Of a stretch of 64,000 bases of DNA, positions 1 through 7,806 are shown in pieces. Position 1 is the stretch's first letter. Each line of letters opens with the position of its first letter. The position numbers and the translations under genes are program-made. The DNA is taken from contig NZ_BJWY01000004.1 of assembly GCF_007990715.1 (NCBI RefSeq), forward strand, positions 1 through 64,000, read 5' to 3'. The notes under the pieces are model-generated. The model saw only the letters and a list, made by a program, of their open reading frames with translations. It was not told the origin of the DNA and searched no databases. Source of the DNA: Nocardia seriolae NBRC 15557. Its GTDB lineage: Bacteria; Actinomycetota; Actinomycetes; Mycobacteriales; Mycobacteriaceae.

Positions 1-31
1 GGACACTAGGACTCGAACTGCCCTACTCATC

Positions 32-92
32 GCCGAGTGGCACAGTATTGGGTTGTTTGTCTGATTTCGTAGTGAATTCTGTGCCACTCGGC
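32..92. repeat. Dispersed palindromic repeat, copy 1
   Basis: Perfect 14-bp inverted arms lie at 32-45 (GCCGAGTGGCACAG) and 79-92 (the exact reverse complement), separated by a 33-nt loop. The same arm core recurs with different loops at 2185-2252 and 43848-43904, so this is a repeat family and not a chance hairpin. I cannot tell from the sequence whether it is a REP/MITE-like element, an RNA hairpin or a terminator. Confidence 0.7.
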
Positions 93-172
93 ATTCGGTT
101 GTGCGGGTGTTGGGATGTCCATGTGGCTGGCTGAGTGGGGCTGGTGTTTGTGTCGCGGCGTTCAGCGGGTTT

Positions 173-199
173 CTGTATCGTTTTAGTAGAACGATACAG
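173..199. promoter_or_regulatory. Perfect inverted repeat, likely LacI-family operator
   Basis: CTGTATCGTT at 173-182 and its exact reverse complement at 190-199 flank a 7-nt A/T-rich spacer. The site ends 25 bp before the GTG start of the LacI-type gene and just upstream of its ribosome binding site. That placement suggests autoregulation, possibly with control of whatever lies to the left of the window. LacI-family sites usually have a central CG, which this one lacks, so another regulator remains possible. Confidence 0.6.
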
Positions 200-223
200 G
201 GGAGGTGGGGGAGGAGACTGCGG

Positions 224-1279
224 GTGTCTTCGGGAGTGACTATGAAGGCTGTTGCGGCTGCGGTTGGTGTTTCGATGGCGACGGTGTCCAACGCCTACAA
301 CAAGCCGGATCAGCTTTCGGGCGATGTTCGTGAGCGGATCTTCGCGGTGGCGCGCGAGCTCGGGTATTCCGGACCGCACGCTGCGGCGCGGACGCTGCGT
401 AGTCGGCGCGCGGGCGCGATCGGGCTGCTTTTGACCGAGCAGCTGTCCTATGCGTTCTCCGATCCGTTCGCGGTCGGGCTGCTCGCCGGGTTGAGTGAGG
501 TCGCCGAAGGGACTCGCACGGGGTTGCTGCTCATCCCGCTGCCGCGCTACGAGTCGGGCGCGGACGAGGAGAGTTTGCGCGAGTCGGTCGAGACCGTGCG
601 GAATGCCGTTGTGGACGGCGTCGTCGGCTATTGCATCGACGCCGGACATCCTGCCCTCGAGGTGATTTCGCGCCGCGGGTTGCCGTTCGTGCACACCGAA
701 GACCAGATCGACGGCGGGCGGCGGGTGGTCATCGACGAGGTCGGGGCCATGCGTGGTCTGGGCGCATACCTCGCTGGACTCGGCCATGCTCACGTCGCGA
801 TGGTGGTCGACTCCGGGCGAGCCACTACTGCGCCGCACGAGATCACCGATGCGACAACGCTGTACAGCAATGCACGGCTGCGGATGCAGGGCCTGCGGCA
901 GGGGATCGGGGCGAACGCTCGGCTGACGGTTGTATCCGGCGGTCACAACTCCGTCGAGTCCGGTATCGCCGCCGCCGCACTGGTCCTCGATCGCCGTGAT
1001 CGCCCGACCGCGATCGCCGCCGGCGGTGATGTGCTCGCGTTCGGGGTCATCGAGGCGATGCGGCGGCGGGGCCTGGTGCCGGGGCGCGACATCTCAGTCA
1101 CCGGATTCGACGACGTCCCGGCCGCGGAGAGCGCCGGGCTCACCACCGTCCGCCAACCGATTCGAGACAAGGGGCGGCTCCTCGGACGCATGCTCCTGGA
1201 TCCGTCCTACACCGAAGACCGCGTCGTCCTACCCACCGAACTGGTCATCCGCTCCAGCACCGGTCCGGTGCGGAGCTGA
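224..1279 (+). CDS. LacI-family transcriptional regulator
   Basis: A DNA-binding repressor with a sugar-binding-protein-like effector domain. The N-terminus shows the LacI helix-turn-helix (residues about 5-30, with VSMATVSNAYN in the recognition helix), a hinge helix (AARTLRSRRAG) and then a periplasmic-binding-protein fold to the end. At 351 aa it has normal family length. I chose the GTG at 224 because GGAGGTGGGGGAGGA lies just upstream and because the HTH then starts near residue 5; a longer upstream extension is rich in unlikely residues. A perfect 10-bp inverted repeat at 173-199 is a plausible autoregulatory operator. No sugar transporter or hydrolase sits beside it within the window, so the effector is unknown. 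Confidence 0.9.
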   Translation: MSSGVTMKAVAAAVGVSMATVSNAYNKPDQLSGDVRERIFAVARELGYSGPHAAARTLRSRRAGAIGLLLTEQLSYAFSDPFAVGLLAGLSEVAEGTRTGLLLIPLPRYESGADEESLRESVETVRNAVVDGVVGYCIDAGHPALEVISRRGLPFVHTEDQIDGGRRVVIDEVGAMRGLGAYLAGLGHAHVAMVVDSGRATTAPHEITDATTLYSNARLRMQGLRQGIGANARLTVVSGGHNSVESGIAAAALVLDRRDRPTAIAAGGDVLAFGVIEAMRRRGLVPGRDISVTGFDDVPAAESAGLTTVRQPIRDKGRLLGRMLLDPSYTEDRVVLPTELVIRSSTGPVRS

Positions 1280-1300
1280 CGCTCGCCCAAGGAGATCGAC

Positions 1301-1510
1301 ATGCATCCCATCGCCGGGCACCTGGCCGTCAAAGCGGTACGGGCCCAGGCCAATTCGGCCCTTCCCGATGCCCCGGTCCGACCCGATCCACCCCCGCACG
1401 AGGCCCGCCTCCGCAAGCACATCGCCGCGTTCCTGCGAGCCTCCGCCCAGCGCCGATCCCGCCTGGCCGACCGGCTCGACCCCTGCCTCGCCAAACCGCT
1501 ACCCTGCTGA
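1301..1510 (+). CDS. Small hypothetical protein
   Basis: A 69-aa reading frame starts 21 bp after the LacI stop with a strong ribosome binding site (AAGGAG, 7 nt before ATG), which suggests co-transcription with the regulator. The product is basic, with an amphipathic helical stretch (residues about 33-55, rich in Arg and Ala) and a Pro-rich middle. There is no signal peptide or membrane segment. I recognise no family; the support is the ribosome binding site and position only. Confidence 0.45.
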   Translation: MHPIAGHLAVKAVRAQANSALPDAPVRPDPPPHEARLRKHIAAFLRASAQRRSRLADRLDPCLAKPLPC

Positions 1511-1686
1511 CTCCGACACCCGGTCCGGATGAAACGCACTTCCCGCGCGCCGATTCCGTCTTCCCGACAGTCGTGTAGCCGCCCGGAACTGCACCATCCG
1601 CCGCGATCCGGCAGTTTCGACCACCGCGATGTGCGGCATGTTCGTGCGTTTCCTGGGTGACGGCCGATCGGCGGAATACTGTTCGG

Positions 1687-2010
1687 ATGAGGTGGATTCG
1701 CGACTACTACGCGGATGAGGGTATCTGGCTCTTGATCGAACTCGATGATGATGGCTGGCCGAACCGGCAAGTCGATCTTCGAGGTGCGGACGGTGAGCCC
1801 CTCACCGCCGCGTCGCTTGCGGAGGTGATGTACGCACGTGACCACGGGGGAATCGCTGAAGTTCAGGCCTACGAACGTAAATACGGTGTGCTCGCGGAAG
1901 GCAGCGCCGACGATTGGGACGTCGAGGTCAGCGCCCTCGGCCAAATGTCGGCCGAGGAATTCGGAGCGGTCTGGACGATGGCTCGTCAAGCAATCGAGCA
2001 GCGGTGGTAA
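1687..2010 (+). CDS. Small hypothetical protein, possibly DUF6881-like
   Basis: A 107-aa acidic protein starting at the ATG before MRWIRDYY. The pattern of a short N-terminal strand, an [14 protein letters not shown] segment (residues about 19-33) and a C-terminal acidic helix resembles the small DUF6881 proteins of actinobacteria and proteobacteria, whose function is not known. An upstream in-frame extension of 10 residues to 1657 is possible but less likely. It is a lone gene: nothing intact follows it for about 700 bp. The family assignment is from memory of the motif and is tentative. Confidence 0.55.
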   Translation: MRWIRDYYADEGIWLLIELDDDGWPNRQVDLRGADGEPLTAASLAEVMYARDHGGIAEVQAYERKYGVLAEGSADDWDVEVSALGQMSAEEFGAVWTMARQAIEQRW

Positions 2011-2184
2011 ACCGGTAGCTGAGCAGATTTCCCGAGCGGTGGGCTACTCGATCATCGGCATGATGGTGCATTGAGCCGACCCCAGATCGACTCGGCTCCT
2101 TGACCTTCGCCCTGCCCACGCTGGCCGGTTCGGTCAGCGCGGCCAGCGGCATGTGCGGGCATTGCGAGCCCCCTCCCGCACTCG

Positions 2185-2252
2185 ATCGCCGAGTGGCAAG
2201 TCCCCGGAGAGGATTTGCCCGAAAATGCCTCCAGCAATTGCCATTCGGCGAT
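2185..2252. repeat. Dispersed palindromic repeat, copy 2
   Basis: The arm ATCGCCGAGTGGCAA at 2185-2199 pairs with 2238-2252 with a single mismatch in 15 bp, around a 38-nt loop. The arm core is shared with the elements at 32-92 and 43848-43904. It lies in the roughly 300-bp gene-free stretch 2011-2317, in which I see nothing else. Confidence 0.6.
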
Positions 2253-2317
2253 TTGGGTGGGAGCGCGATCCCGGGGGTGCTCGCTGCGGTCAGCGCTGTA
2301 CGCGCAAGAGTTGATGT

Positions 2318-2708
2318 TCAGTGATCCCGTAGGGCGGACCGGTAATCGGCGAGGAGGCGTGCCGCTGCGTCCTGAACGAAAGCCGACACTGCAGCCTCGA
2401 AAGCGATTTCTCGTTGTCTGAGATCGGTCAAGCTATCAGCATTGATCAGATCGTGAACCTGCGTGAATGCCGTATCCACCAAGGGCTCAGGTCGCGCGGT
2501 CACCAACTCCAGACGAAGTCTCGCGGCGTGTGCCGCACTACCGAGGCGATCCGCCTCTGCGTACGCCGCGGGGGTGTCGTGTGAGTCCTTCTTACGAAGC
2601 CACAGCCTCACCAGCCCTCGCCGCTGAGCGACGCTGAAACCAGTACGTTGTGCACGAACCGAGCAGCGTGCCTATGACAGCGACAACACTCCCGAGAACC
2701 GCATTCAC
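2318..2708 (-). pseudogene. Frameshifted small membrane-anchored protein
   Basis: Reading the minus strand from a GTG at 2708 gives MNAVLGSVVAVIGTLLGS followed by a Trp/Phe/Gln/Arg turn, a typical N-terminal membrane segment with a basic cytoplasmic flank. After about 33 codons this frame stops, but the reading continues in another frame at about 2612 with VRLWLRKKDS and a helical, charged domain of about 97 residues to 2318. The two parts make one sensible protein of about 130 aa (one N-terminal transmembrane helix, helical soluble tail), so a small indel near 2605-2620 has broken the gene. The function is unknown. A translated 97-residue remnant from the internal GTG at 2611 is possible. 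Confidence 0.55.
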
Positions 2709-2749
2709 CGGTCACCCCTGAACTCGATTCGAACCCAAACCTGCTGGGG

Positions 2750-3049
2750 CTATTGGAGAGCGACCGCTCGTCGGGGTGTCGTAAGTCGATGGAAGCTGTC
2801 GACAAAGTCCTGCAGGGCGCGACGATCCTCGTCGTTGGACGGGCGGTGGCCACGTTCGGTGATCACCGTGACCAGGTCACCGGCCCTGATCTGCAGAACG
2901 TCCCAGCACATCGGCAACACGAGCGCATGGACCGTGCGTCCGTGGCAACTGATCGTGACGTATGAGCCGTAGCGACTCGCCACGTCCGCCAGGTCCGCGG
3001 CGATCTCCTCATCGAGTGCGCCGACCGCCCGAAACTCCTCGAAATGCAT
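2750..3049 (-). CDS. HPr-like fold protein lacking the phosphorylatable histidine
   Basis: A 99-aa protein with a good ribosome binding site (CTGGGGGAC before ATG at 3049). Residues about 24-92 follow the order and spacing of the phosphocarrier HPr fold: a helix (LADVASRYGS), strand (YVTISCHGRTVHAL), short helix (LPMCWDVLQI), strand (AGDLVTVITERG) and a C-terminal helix ending in LQDFVDSF. The HPr active-site segment around His15 (GLHARP) is missing; GALDEE stands in its place. It therefore probably cannot take phosphate from enzyme I. No PTS gene lies nearby. This is recognition by pattern, so an unrelated alpha/beta fold is possible. Confidence 0.55.
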   Translation of the reverse strand: MHFEEFRAVGALDEEIAADLADVASRYGSYVTISCHGRTVHALVLPMCWDVLQIRAGDLVTVITERGHRPSNDEDRRALQDFVDSFHRLTTPRRAVALQ

Positions 3050-3179
3050 ATCGTGTCCCCCAGGGCCTTTCTCGTCACACCAGTGCTCCGCAGCCTATGC
3101 CTGGTCGGGTGCGCAGCGCACCAAACTCGGTATGAGCGCGCACTTTTGGTAGTCCTGTGGTGCATTGTCCGTTGGATGT

Positions 3180-3553
3180 TCACAGGCGGTCCGCTGGCGA
3201 TTGGCGGTGCCGGTGCGGGTGCGATATGGGTGTCTTCGTGCGGTTTTCCGTCGGTCTACCGGATGACCGGGGTGTCGAACCCGCCGGTCGCCCGCACGTA
3301 GTCGAAGGTGTAACCCTGGTGGGTGAGGATAATGGCCGCATCTGTAGGTAGGTTCCAGGCGCCGCGGGCATCTTCGACGATCTCCTGTGCGTCTTCGCGC
3401 AGTCGGTCGAAATCGCGGATGCCTGCGCGGTCGCTGCCTCGGAACAGGTCACCGCACGCCTCGCCCATTTGTGTACTCGGGGTTGTGCGCGAGCATGACC
3501 AGTCGCGATTTCCATACCGCGACAATCGGTTCGGCGGTCACCTGGGGACTCAT
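3180..3553 (-). pseudogene. Broken SMI1/KNR4 (SUKH)-like gene
   Basis: From an ATG at 3553 the minus strand reads MSPQVTAEPIVAVWKSRLVM and continues to about 3460, where that frame stops. The sequence resumes in another frame as FRGSDRAGIRDFDRL and runs to WNLPTDAAIILTHQGYTFDY, a C-terminal pattern seen in SMI1/KNR4 (SUKH) proteins. It ends in VIR-stop-TDGKPHEDTH: the TAG at about 3253 looks like a mutated Trp codon because sensible sequence follows in the same frame. One frameshift and one nonsense change make this a pseudogene. SUKH proteins are often immunity proteins to secreted toxins, but no toxin gene is beside it. Confidence 0.5.
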
Positions 3554-3628
3554 GGATCGATCGTGGCACACCCGTTCAGGGTTGAAGAAGAACGCCCAAA
3601 CAGTCTTGCTCGGGATCTGTGGGGCGGG

Positions 3629-4114
3629 TCAGGAGTTGGCGTCGCCGGAGAGGGGCCAGGGGCGGGTGGTGGCGCCGATTCGGGTCCAGGTGTTGATGAT
3701 GGCGATGTCCCAGACGAGGTGGGCCAGTTCCTGTTCGTCGAAGTGAGCTGCGGCCTCTGTCCAGATGTCCTGGCTCACTTCGCTGTCGGCGAGGCGGGTC
3801 ATGGCTTCGGCGAGGGCGAAGGCGGCGCGTTCGCGGGGGGTGAAGAAGGGGGATTCCGGCCAGGCGGAGAGGAGGGAGAGGCGGCGGTGGGTGTCGCCGC
3901 CGGCGATGGCGTCGCGGGAGTGCATGTCGATGCAGTAGACGCAGCCGTTGATCTGGGCTACGCGGAGTTTCACCAGTTCGCGGAGGGGCTTTTCGAGGGA
4001 GGAGTGCTGGGCGGCGCGTTCGAGGCCGTTCATGGCCTTGGCGATCGCGGGGGTGAGGTCGTCGATGGCGAGGCGGGTCTCGGGGAGGACGTAGGGCGTG
4101 GTGTTCGTTGTCAT
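3629..4114 (-). CDS. Carboxymuconolactone decarboxylase/AhpD-like alkylhydroperoxidase
   Basis: A 161-aa all-helical protein with the AhpD/CMD core: residues about 47-68 hold KLRVAQINGCVYCIDMHSRD, with the redox CxxC pair and the following His. AhpD-type proteins reduce peroxides through the Cys pair in the cytoplasm. It is transcribed away from the MocR-type regulator at 4161, with a 46-bp shared intergenic region; that pairing (regulator plus AhpD-like gene) is common and suggests control by the neighbour. Length and motif are typical. The substrate is not evident. Confidence 0.85.
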   Translation of the reverse strand: MTTNTTPYVLPETRLAIDDLTPAIAKAMNGLERAAQHSSLEKPLRELVKLRVAQINGCVYCIDMHSRDAIAGGDTHRRLSLLSAWPESPFFTPRERAAFALAEAMTRLADSEVSQDIWTEAAAHFDEQELAHLVWDIAIINTWTRIGATTRPWPLSGDANS

Positions 4115-4160
4115 GGTTCAACCGTAGAGCGATAATGGACCGATGTTAGGAGCCAATTAG

Positions 4161-5597
4161 ATGGCTGATTATTGGTCCACTTTGGATGTTGATCTGCATC
4201 TGCCGGTTGATTCCGGTACGGGTCGGCGGAACGGGCTGGAGCATGCGCTGCGCGAGGCGATTCGCGACGGGCGGTTGAGTGCGGGAACCCGACTGCCATC
4301 TACCCGGACGTTGGCAGCCGAACTCGGAGTGTCGCGTGGAACCGTCAGCGCCGCCTATGACCAATTGGTGGCCGAAGGACATTTGTTGGCGCAGCGGGGA
4401 TCCGGGACCCGGGTCGCGCACACCGCCGGTGCGGTCGCCGCGTCGAGGAGTGTCGATCGTGGCCCTGCCTCGCCGGTTCCGATGCGGCACGACCTGCGTT
4501 CGGGCAGACCGGATCTGAGTCGTTTTCCCACGGCTGCCTGGCTGCGGGCGTCTCGGGCCGCGCTCGGCCGCGCGACGCGGGATGCGTTCGGGTACGGCGA
4601 TCCTCGCGGCCGGATCGAATTGCGCTCGGCGCTGGCCGAATACCTGGGGCGCACCCGCGGAGTGCTGGCGACACCGGATCGGATCGTCATCACCACGGGC
4701 GTGCAGCCGGGCCTGGGACTGCTCGGCAGCGTGCTGTCGGCCTCCGGCCTACCGGCGGTGGCCATGGAGGATCCCTACATCCCGCAGTTCCGAGACGCGG
4801 TCCGGAGGCAGGGAGCGACCGTCGTGCCCTTGCCCGTGGATGACGCTGGTGCGCAAGTGGATCGGCTGACCACCGCCGACTTCGACGGTGTCGGCGCGGC
4901 CGTGGTGACGCCGAGTCACCAGTTCCCGATCGGGTCGACGCTGAGCCCGTCGCGGCGACAGGAGCTGGCGCGCTGGGCGCGGGCGGGGCATCTGGTCATC
5001 GAGGACGACTACGACGGCGAATTCCGTTACGATCGGCAACCGGTCGGCGCGATTCAGGGGATCGCGCCCGAGGACGTGGTCTATCTCGGAAGTGCCTCCA
5101 AGACACTGGGTCCCGGACTTCGCCTGGGCTGGATGGTGCTGCCGTCGCGGTGGGTCGGCCCAGTCACCGAGGCCAAGCGACTCGCCGATCACCACTCCGA
5201 GACGCTGGGTCAGCTGACGCTCGCCGAAATGATCACCTCGCACGCCTACGACCGGCACATCCGATCGAGCAGATTGCGCTACCGCCGCCGACGAGATCTG
5301 CTCGCGGATCGCCTCAAACCACGCGCGGGCCGCCCGCTCACCGGTTTCGCCCTGGGCGGGATCGCCGCCGGGCTGAATGCCCTGATCCGCCTTGAGCCGG
5401 CCGGTCTCACCGAGGCTGAAGTCCTCACTCGCGCAGGCGAATACGGACTGGCCATCGACGGCCTGTCGGGAATGTGGCTCGCATCGGAGGGGCGAGACGA
5501 CCGCCCGCAAGGAATCGTCGTGGGCTTCGCGTCACCGAGCGACGGCGCCTACCCGGCCGCTCTCGACACCCTGGTTCGCACCCTGTCGTGGAAATGA
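4161..5597 (+). CDS. MocR/PdxR-type GntR regulator with aminotransferase domain
   Basis: A 478-aa regulator. Residues about 12-80 form a GntR winged HTH (LPSTRTLAAELGVSRGTVSAAY) and residues about 105-478 form a fold-type-I aminotransferase-like domain that binds PLP. The PLP lysine is visible at residue 314 (SASKTLGPGLRLGW) with the upstream Asp-Tyr-Asp segment (EDDYDGEFRY). MocR proteins use PLP or its external aldimines as effectors and often control a divergent gene, here the AhpD-like gene at 3629-4114. The ATG at 4161 is preceded by AGGAG. The length fits the family. Confidence 0.92.
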   Translation: MADYWSTLDVDLHLPVDSGTGRRNGLEHALREAIRDGRLSAGTRLPSTRTLAAELGVSRGTVSAAYDQLVAEGHLLAQRGSGTRVAHTAGAVAASRSVDRGPASPVPMRHDLRSGRPDLSRFPTAAWLRASRAALGRATRDAFGYGDPRGRIELRSALAEYLGRTRGVLATPDRIVITTGVQPGLGLLGSVLSASGLPAVAMEDPYIPQFRDAVRRQGATVVPLPVDDAGAQVDRLTTADFDGVGAAVVTPSHQFPIGSTLSPSRRQELARWARAGHLVIEDDYDGEFRYDRQPVGAIQGIAPEDVVYLGSASKTLGPGLRLGWMVLPSRWVGPVTEAKRLADHHSETLGQLTLAEMITSHAYDRHIRSSRLRYRRRRDLLADRLKPRAGRPLTGFALGGIAAGLNALIRLEPAGLTEAEVLTRAGEYGLAIDGLSGMWLASEGRDDRPQGIVVGFASPSDGAYPAALDTLVRTLSWK

Positions 5598-5604
5598 GCT
5601 CTGC

Positions 5605-6297
5605 TCAACGAATCCCTGCCGAACCCTCGATCCGGGCAACGACGGCGTCGAGTGTCAGATCCATCGCGTAGTCGAATTCCGCTCGGCTGTCGAACCGGGC
5701 CAGGTGGGGTGCGGTCGCGACGAGGGCGGGCAGGCCCGACTGTACGAGCGTCTCCTGGCGTGCGGCGATCCCTGCGAGGTCACTGATTCCGAAGGTCGGG
5801 CCCGCGTTCACTTCTCGCAGCAGCGTGCCGATGAGGGTGGCCACCATCGTCCGCGTCAGGTGGACGGCCTCGCCCGGGTCGCAGCCCGCGTCGAGCAGGA
5901 TTTCCAGTACCGCCTGGATCGGTGCCAAGCCCTGCGCCGATGCCAGTTGCCGGGTGAGCACGAGCGCGGCGGCGTCGGGATGCGCCAGGGCGGTGTCGCG
6001 GAACGCCGCGGCTACGGCGCGCAGGTCGGCGCGGAGATCGCCGGTGCGCGTGGGGATTTCGATCGAACCCAGCAGGTGCTCGGCCACCGCGTCGAGCAGC
6101 CCGTCCTTGCCTTCGACATAGTTGTACAGGCTCTTGGGATCGACGCCGAGCTCCCGGGCGACCGCCCGGATACCCACCGCGCCGATACCGTCGCCGCCGA
6201 TTACCCGCAGGGTCGCTCCGACGATTCCCGCGCGAGTGAGCTGGCCCGCGCCTTTGGGCGGTCGTCCCCGGCGCGTCGCGGTGGTTGGGCTGGGCAT
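5605..6297 (-). CDS. TetR-family transcriptional repressor
   Basis: A 230-aa repressor. Residues about 20-70 carry the TetR HTH (VGIRAVARELGVDPKSLYNYVEGKDGL); a Tet-repressor-like C-terminal ligand domain follows. The preceding basic tail (RRGRPPKG) is common in this subgroup. The start at 6297 puts the HTH at normal distance from the N-terminus; an upstream in-frame extension would run into the operator region. It is divergent from the SnoaL-like gene at 6390, and two matching operator half-sites lie between them (6328-6376), so self- and neighbour-repression is likely. Confidence 0.9.
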   Translation of the reverse strand: MPSPTTATRRGRPPKGAGQLTRAGIVGATLRVIGGDGIGAVGIRAVARELGVDPKSLYNYVEGKDGLLDAVAEHLLGSIEIPTRTGDLRADLRAVAAAFRDTALAHPDAAALVLTRQLASAQGLAPIQAVLEILLDAGCDPGEAVHLTRTMVATLIGTLLREVNAGPTFGISDLAGIAARQETLVQSGLPALVATAPHLARFDSRAEFDYAMDLTLDAVVARIEGSAGIR

Positions 6298-6327
6298 GCG
6301 GCCATTCTGCCGCAACCCATTGATTAA

Positions 6328-6376
6328 ATCCACATCGTGGGTATATCTTCGGCGGTATTAAACCCACGCCGTGGAT
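6328..6376. promoter_or_regulatory. Paired TetR operators between divergent genes
   Basis: ATCCACATCGTGGGT (6328-6342) and ACCCACGCCGTGGAT (6362-6376) are inverted copies of one another with two mismatches, and each contains the palindrome CCAC-N3-GTGG. Centres are 34 bp apart. The pair lies between the TetR gene (start 6297) and the SnoaL-like gene (start 6390), and the A/T-rich sequence between them probably contains the divergent promoters. Confidence 0.7.
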
Positions 6377-6389
6377 ATTGGAGTCCGGC

Positions 6390-6947
6390 ATGCGATTCTC
6401 TCTGCCACCCGAAGACGTCCTGCGCGCCCGAGAGAAAGTGGTCCTCGACCACTTTCGCGACGAGGTGGCCCAGGACTGGGACGCCACGCTGTCGACGTTT
6501 CCCCACCCGCGCTACGAACTGATCGCCCCGATGGTCGTCCACGACGGCGACACCGAGGTGCGCGATTACTACCGCGACACCCGTCGTGCCTTCCCCGACC
6601 AGGACCATGAGATCATCGCCCTGCGCCACAGCCACGATGCCGTGATCGTCGAATTCTGGTTGCTGGGAACGCATCTGGGTCCACTGGGCAAGATCCCGCT
6701 CACCGGGTCGTCCCATCGAACCAGGATGACCGCCTATTTCGTGTTCGATGAGCACGAGCATCTGGTGGCCGAGCGAATCTACTTCGACCAGCTGACCGTC
6801 CTGAAGCAACTGGTGGGCGGGCTCGACAAACGCAATCCTCGCGATCTGCTCACTCTCGCAAGGGTTCTCGCGGGAGCCGTCGCGACCACCGGTGGTGAGC
6901 CCGACCCGCGGCTGCTCGCCACCACCCCGCCCGACCTCGGCGACTGA
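6390..6947 (+). CDS. SnoaL-like/NTF2-fold protein (ester cyclase-like)
   Basis: A 185-aa protein with the cone-shaped NTF2/SnoaL fold pattern: an N-terminal helix, a central segment with GDTEVRDYYRDTRRAFPD, then strands ending in RIYFDQLTVLKQLVG. SnoaL-like proteins catalyse cyclisation, hydrolysis or isomerisation of small molecules, but many have no known substrate. The ATG at 6390 is chosen for the TTGGAG seven nt upstream. It is controlled by the divergent TetR, and its stop is 36 bp before the MBL hydrolase, so the two probably form one inducible unit. Confidence 0.8.
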   Translation: MRFSLPPEDVLRAREKVVLDHFRDEVAQDWDATLSTFPHPRYELIAPMVVHDGDTEVRDYYRDTRRAFPDQDHEIIALRHSHDAVIVEFWLLGTHLGPLGKIPLTGSSHRTRMTAYFVFDEHEHLVAERIYFDQLTVLKQLVGGLDKRNPRDLLTLARVLAGAVATTGGEPDPRLLATTPPDLGD

Positions 6948-6983
6948 CCCCGCGGTCATGGCGGCAAGGCTGGAGGCACCGGA

Positions 6984-7784
6984 ATGAAGGTTCACCACCT
7001 CAACTGCGGCACCATGCGACCCCGATTCACCCCCGAGGGCCTGGTTTGTCATGTCCTGCTGCTCGAGACGGACACCGGACTGGTGCTCGTGGACAGCGGG
7101 CTGGGATTGCGTGACGCCGCCGACCCGGCGGGGCGGTTCGGACCCGGGCGGTTCTATGTGCGCCCGCGGTTCGACGCCGACGAGTCCGCGATCGGGCAGA
7201 TCGAAGGTCTCGGCTTCGATCCCCGTGACGTCCGCGATATCGTGCTCACCCACTTCGACGCCGACCACACCGGCGGCATCGCCGACTTTCCCTGGGCCAG
7301 AATCCATCTCACCACAGACGAAGCGAATGCGGTCCTGCGTCCGGGCGGTTTCGTCGAGAAGGGGCGCTACCTGCCCGCCCAGCGCGACCACGATCCGATT
7401 CTCGTCCGCCACGATCCCGGCCACGGCGATCGCTGGCACGGCTTCGCCGCCGCCAAGGAACTCACCGAGATCACCCCCGGCCTGGTTCTGATCGGCCTGC
7501 CCGGCCATACCCGCGGCCACGCCGCCATCGCCGTCGACACCGGTCGGCGATGGATCTTCCACGCCGGGGACTCCTTCTATCACCACGGCCAGATCGATGG
7601 TGTCGGCCCGGCGCCGCGCGCGCTGACCACGATGGAGCGGTTCGTGGCCTTCGACCGGGACCGGGTGCGCGCCAACCATCGACGCCTCGCCGAGCTGTGG
7701 ACCACGCGGGAGGACGAGCTGCTACTGGTCAATGCCCATGATCCGTTCCTACTGCAGCGCGCTCGGCAGGCTGCCGAATCATGA
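6984..7784 (+). CDS. MBL-fold metallo-hydrolase (lactonase-like)
   Basis: A 266-aa zinc hydrolase. The signature LTHFDADHTGG lies at about residues 87-97, with later metal ligands in LPGHTRGH (about 173-180) and HAGD (about 193-196). The N-terminal MKVHHLNCG and overall arrangement resemble AttM/AHL-lactonase-type and glyoxalase-II-like members. It probably hydrolyses a lactone or ester in the cytoplasm. It follows the SnoaL-like gene closely, sharing the TetR-controlled promoter, and has a good ribosome binding site (CTGGAGG). Quorum-quenching activity is possible but not shown by the sequence. Confidence 0.88.
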   Translation: MKVHHLNCGTMRPRFTPEGLVCHVLLLETDTGLVLVDSGLGLRDAADPAGRFGPGRFYVRPRFDADESAIGQIEGLGFDPRDVRDIVLTHFDADHTGGIADFPWARIHLTTDEANAVLRPGGFVEKGRYLPAQRDHDPILVRHDPGHGDRWHGFAAAKELTEITPGLVLIGLPGHTRGHAAIAVDTGRRWIFHAGDSFYHHGQIDGVGPAPRALTTMERFVAFDRDRVRANHRRLAELWTTREDELLLVNAHDPFLLQRARQAAES

Positions 7785-7806
7785 AGCGCTGCACAGTATC
7801 TCGGAT

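Noticed and set aside
1-30. Possible 5' end of a minus-strand gene starting at 30 (MSRAVRVLVS) or a tRNA end
   Set aside because: Only ten codons are visible and there is no ribosome binding site; the TTCGAGT-like segment has no matching T-arm stem.
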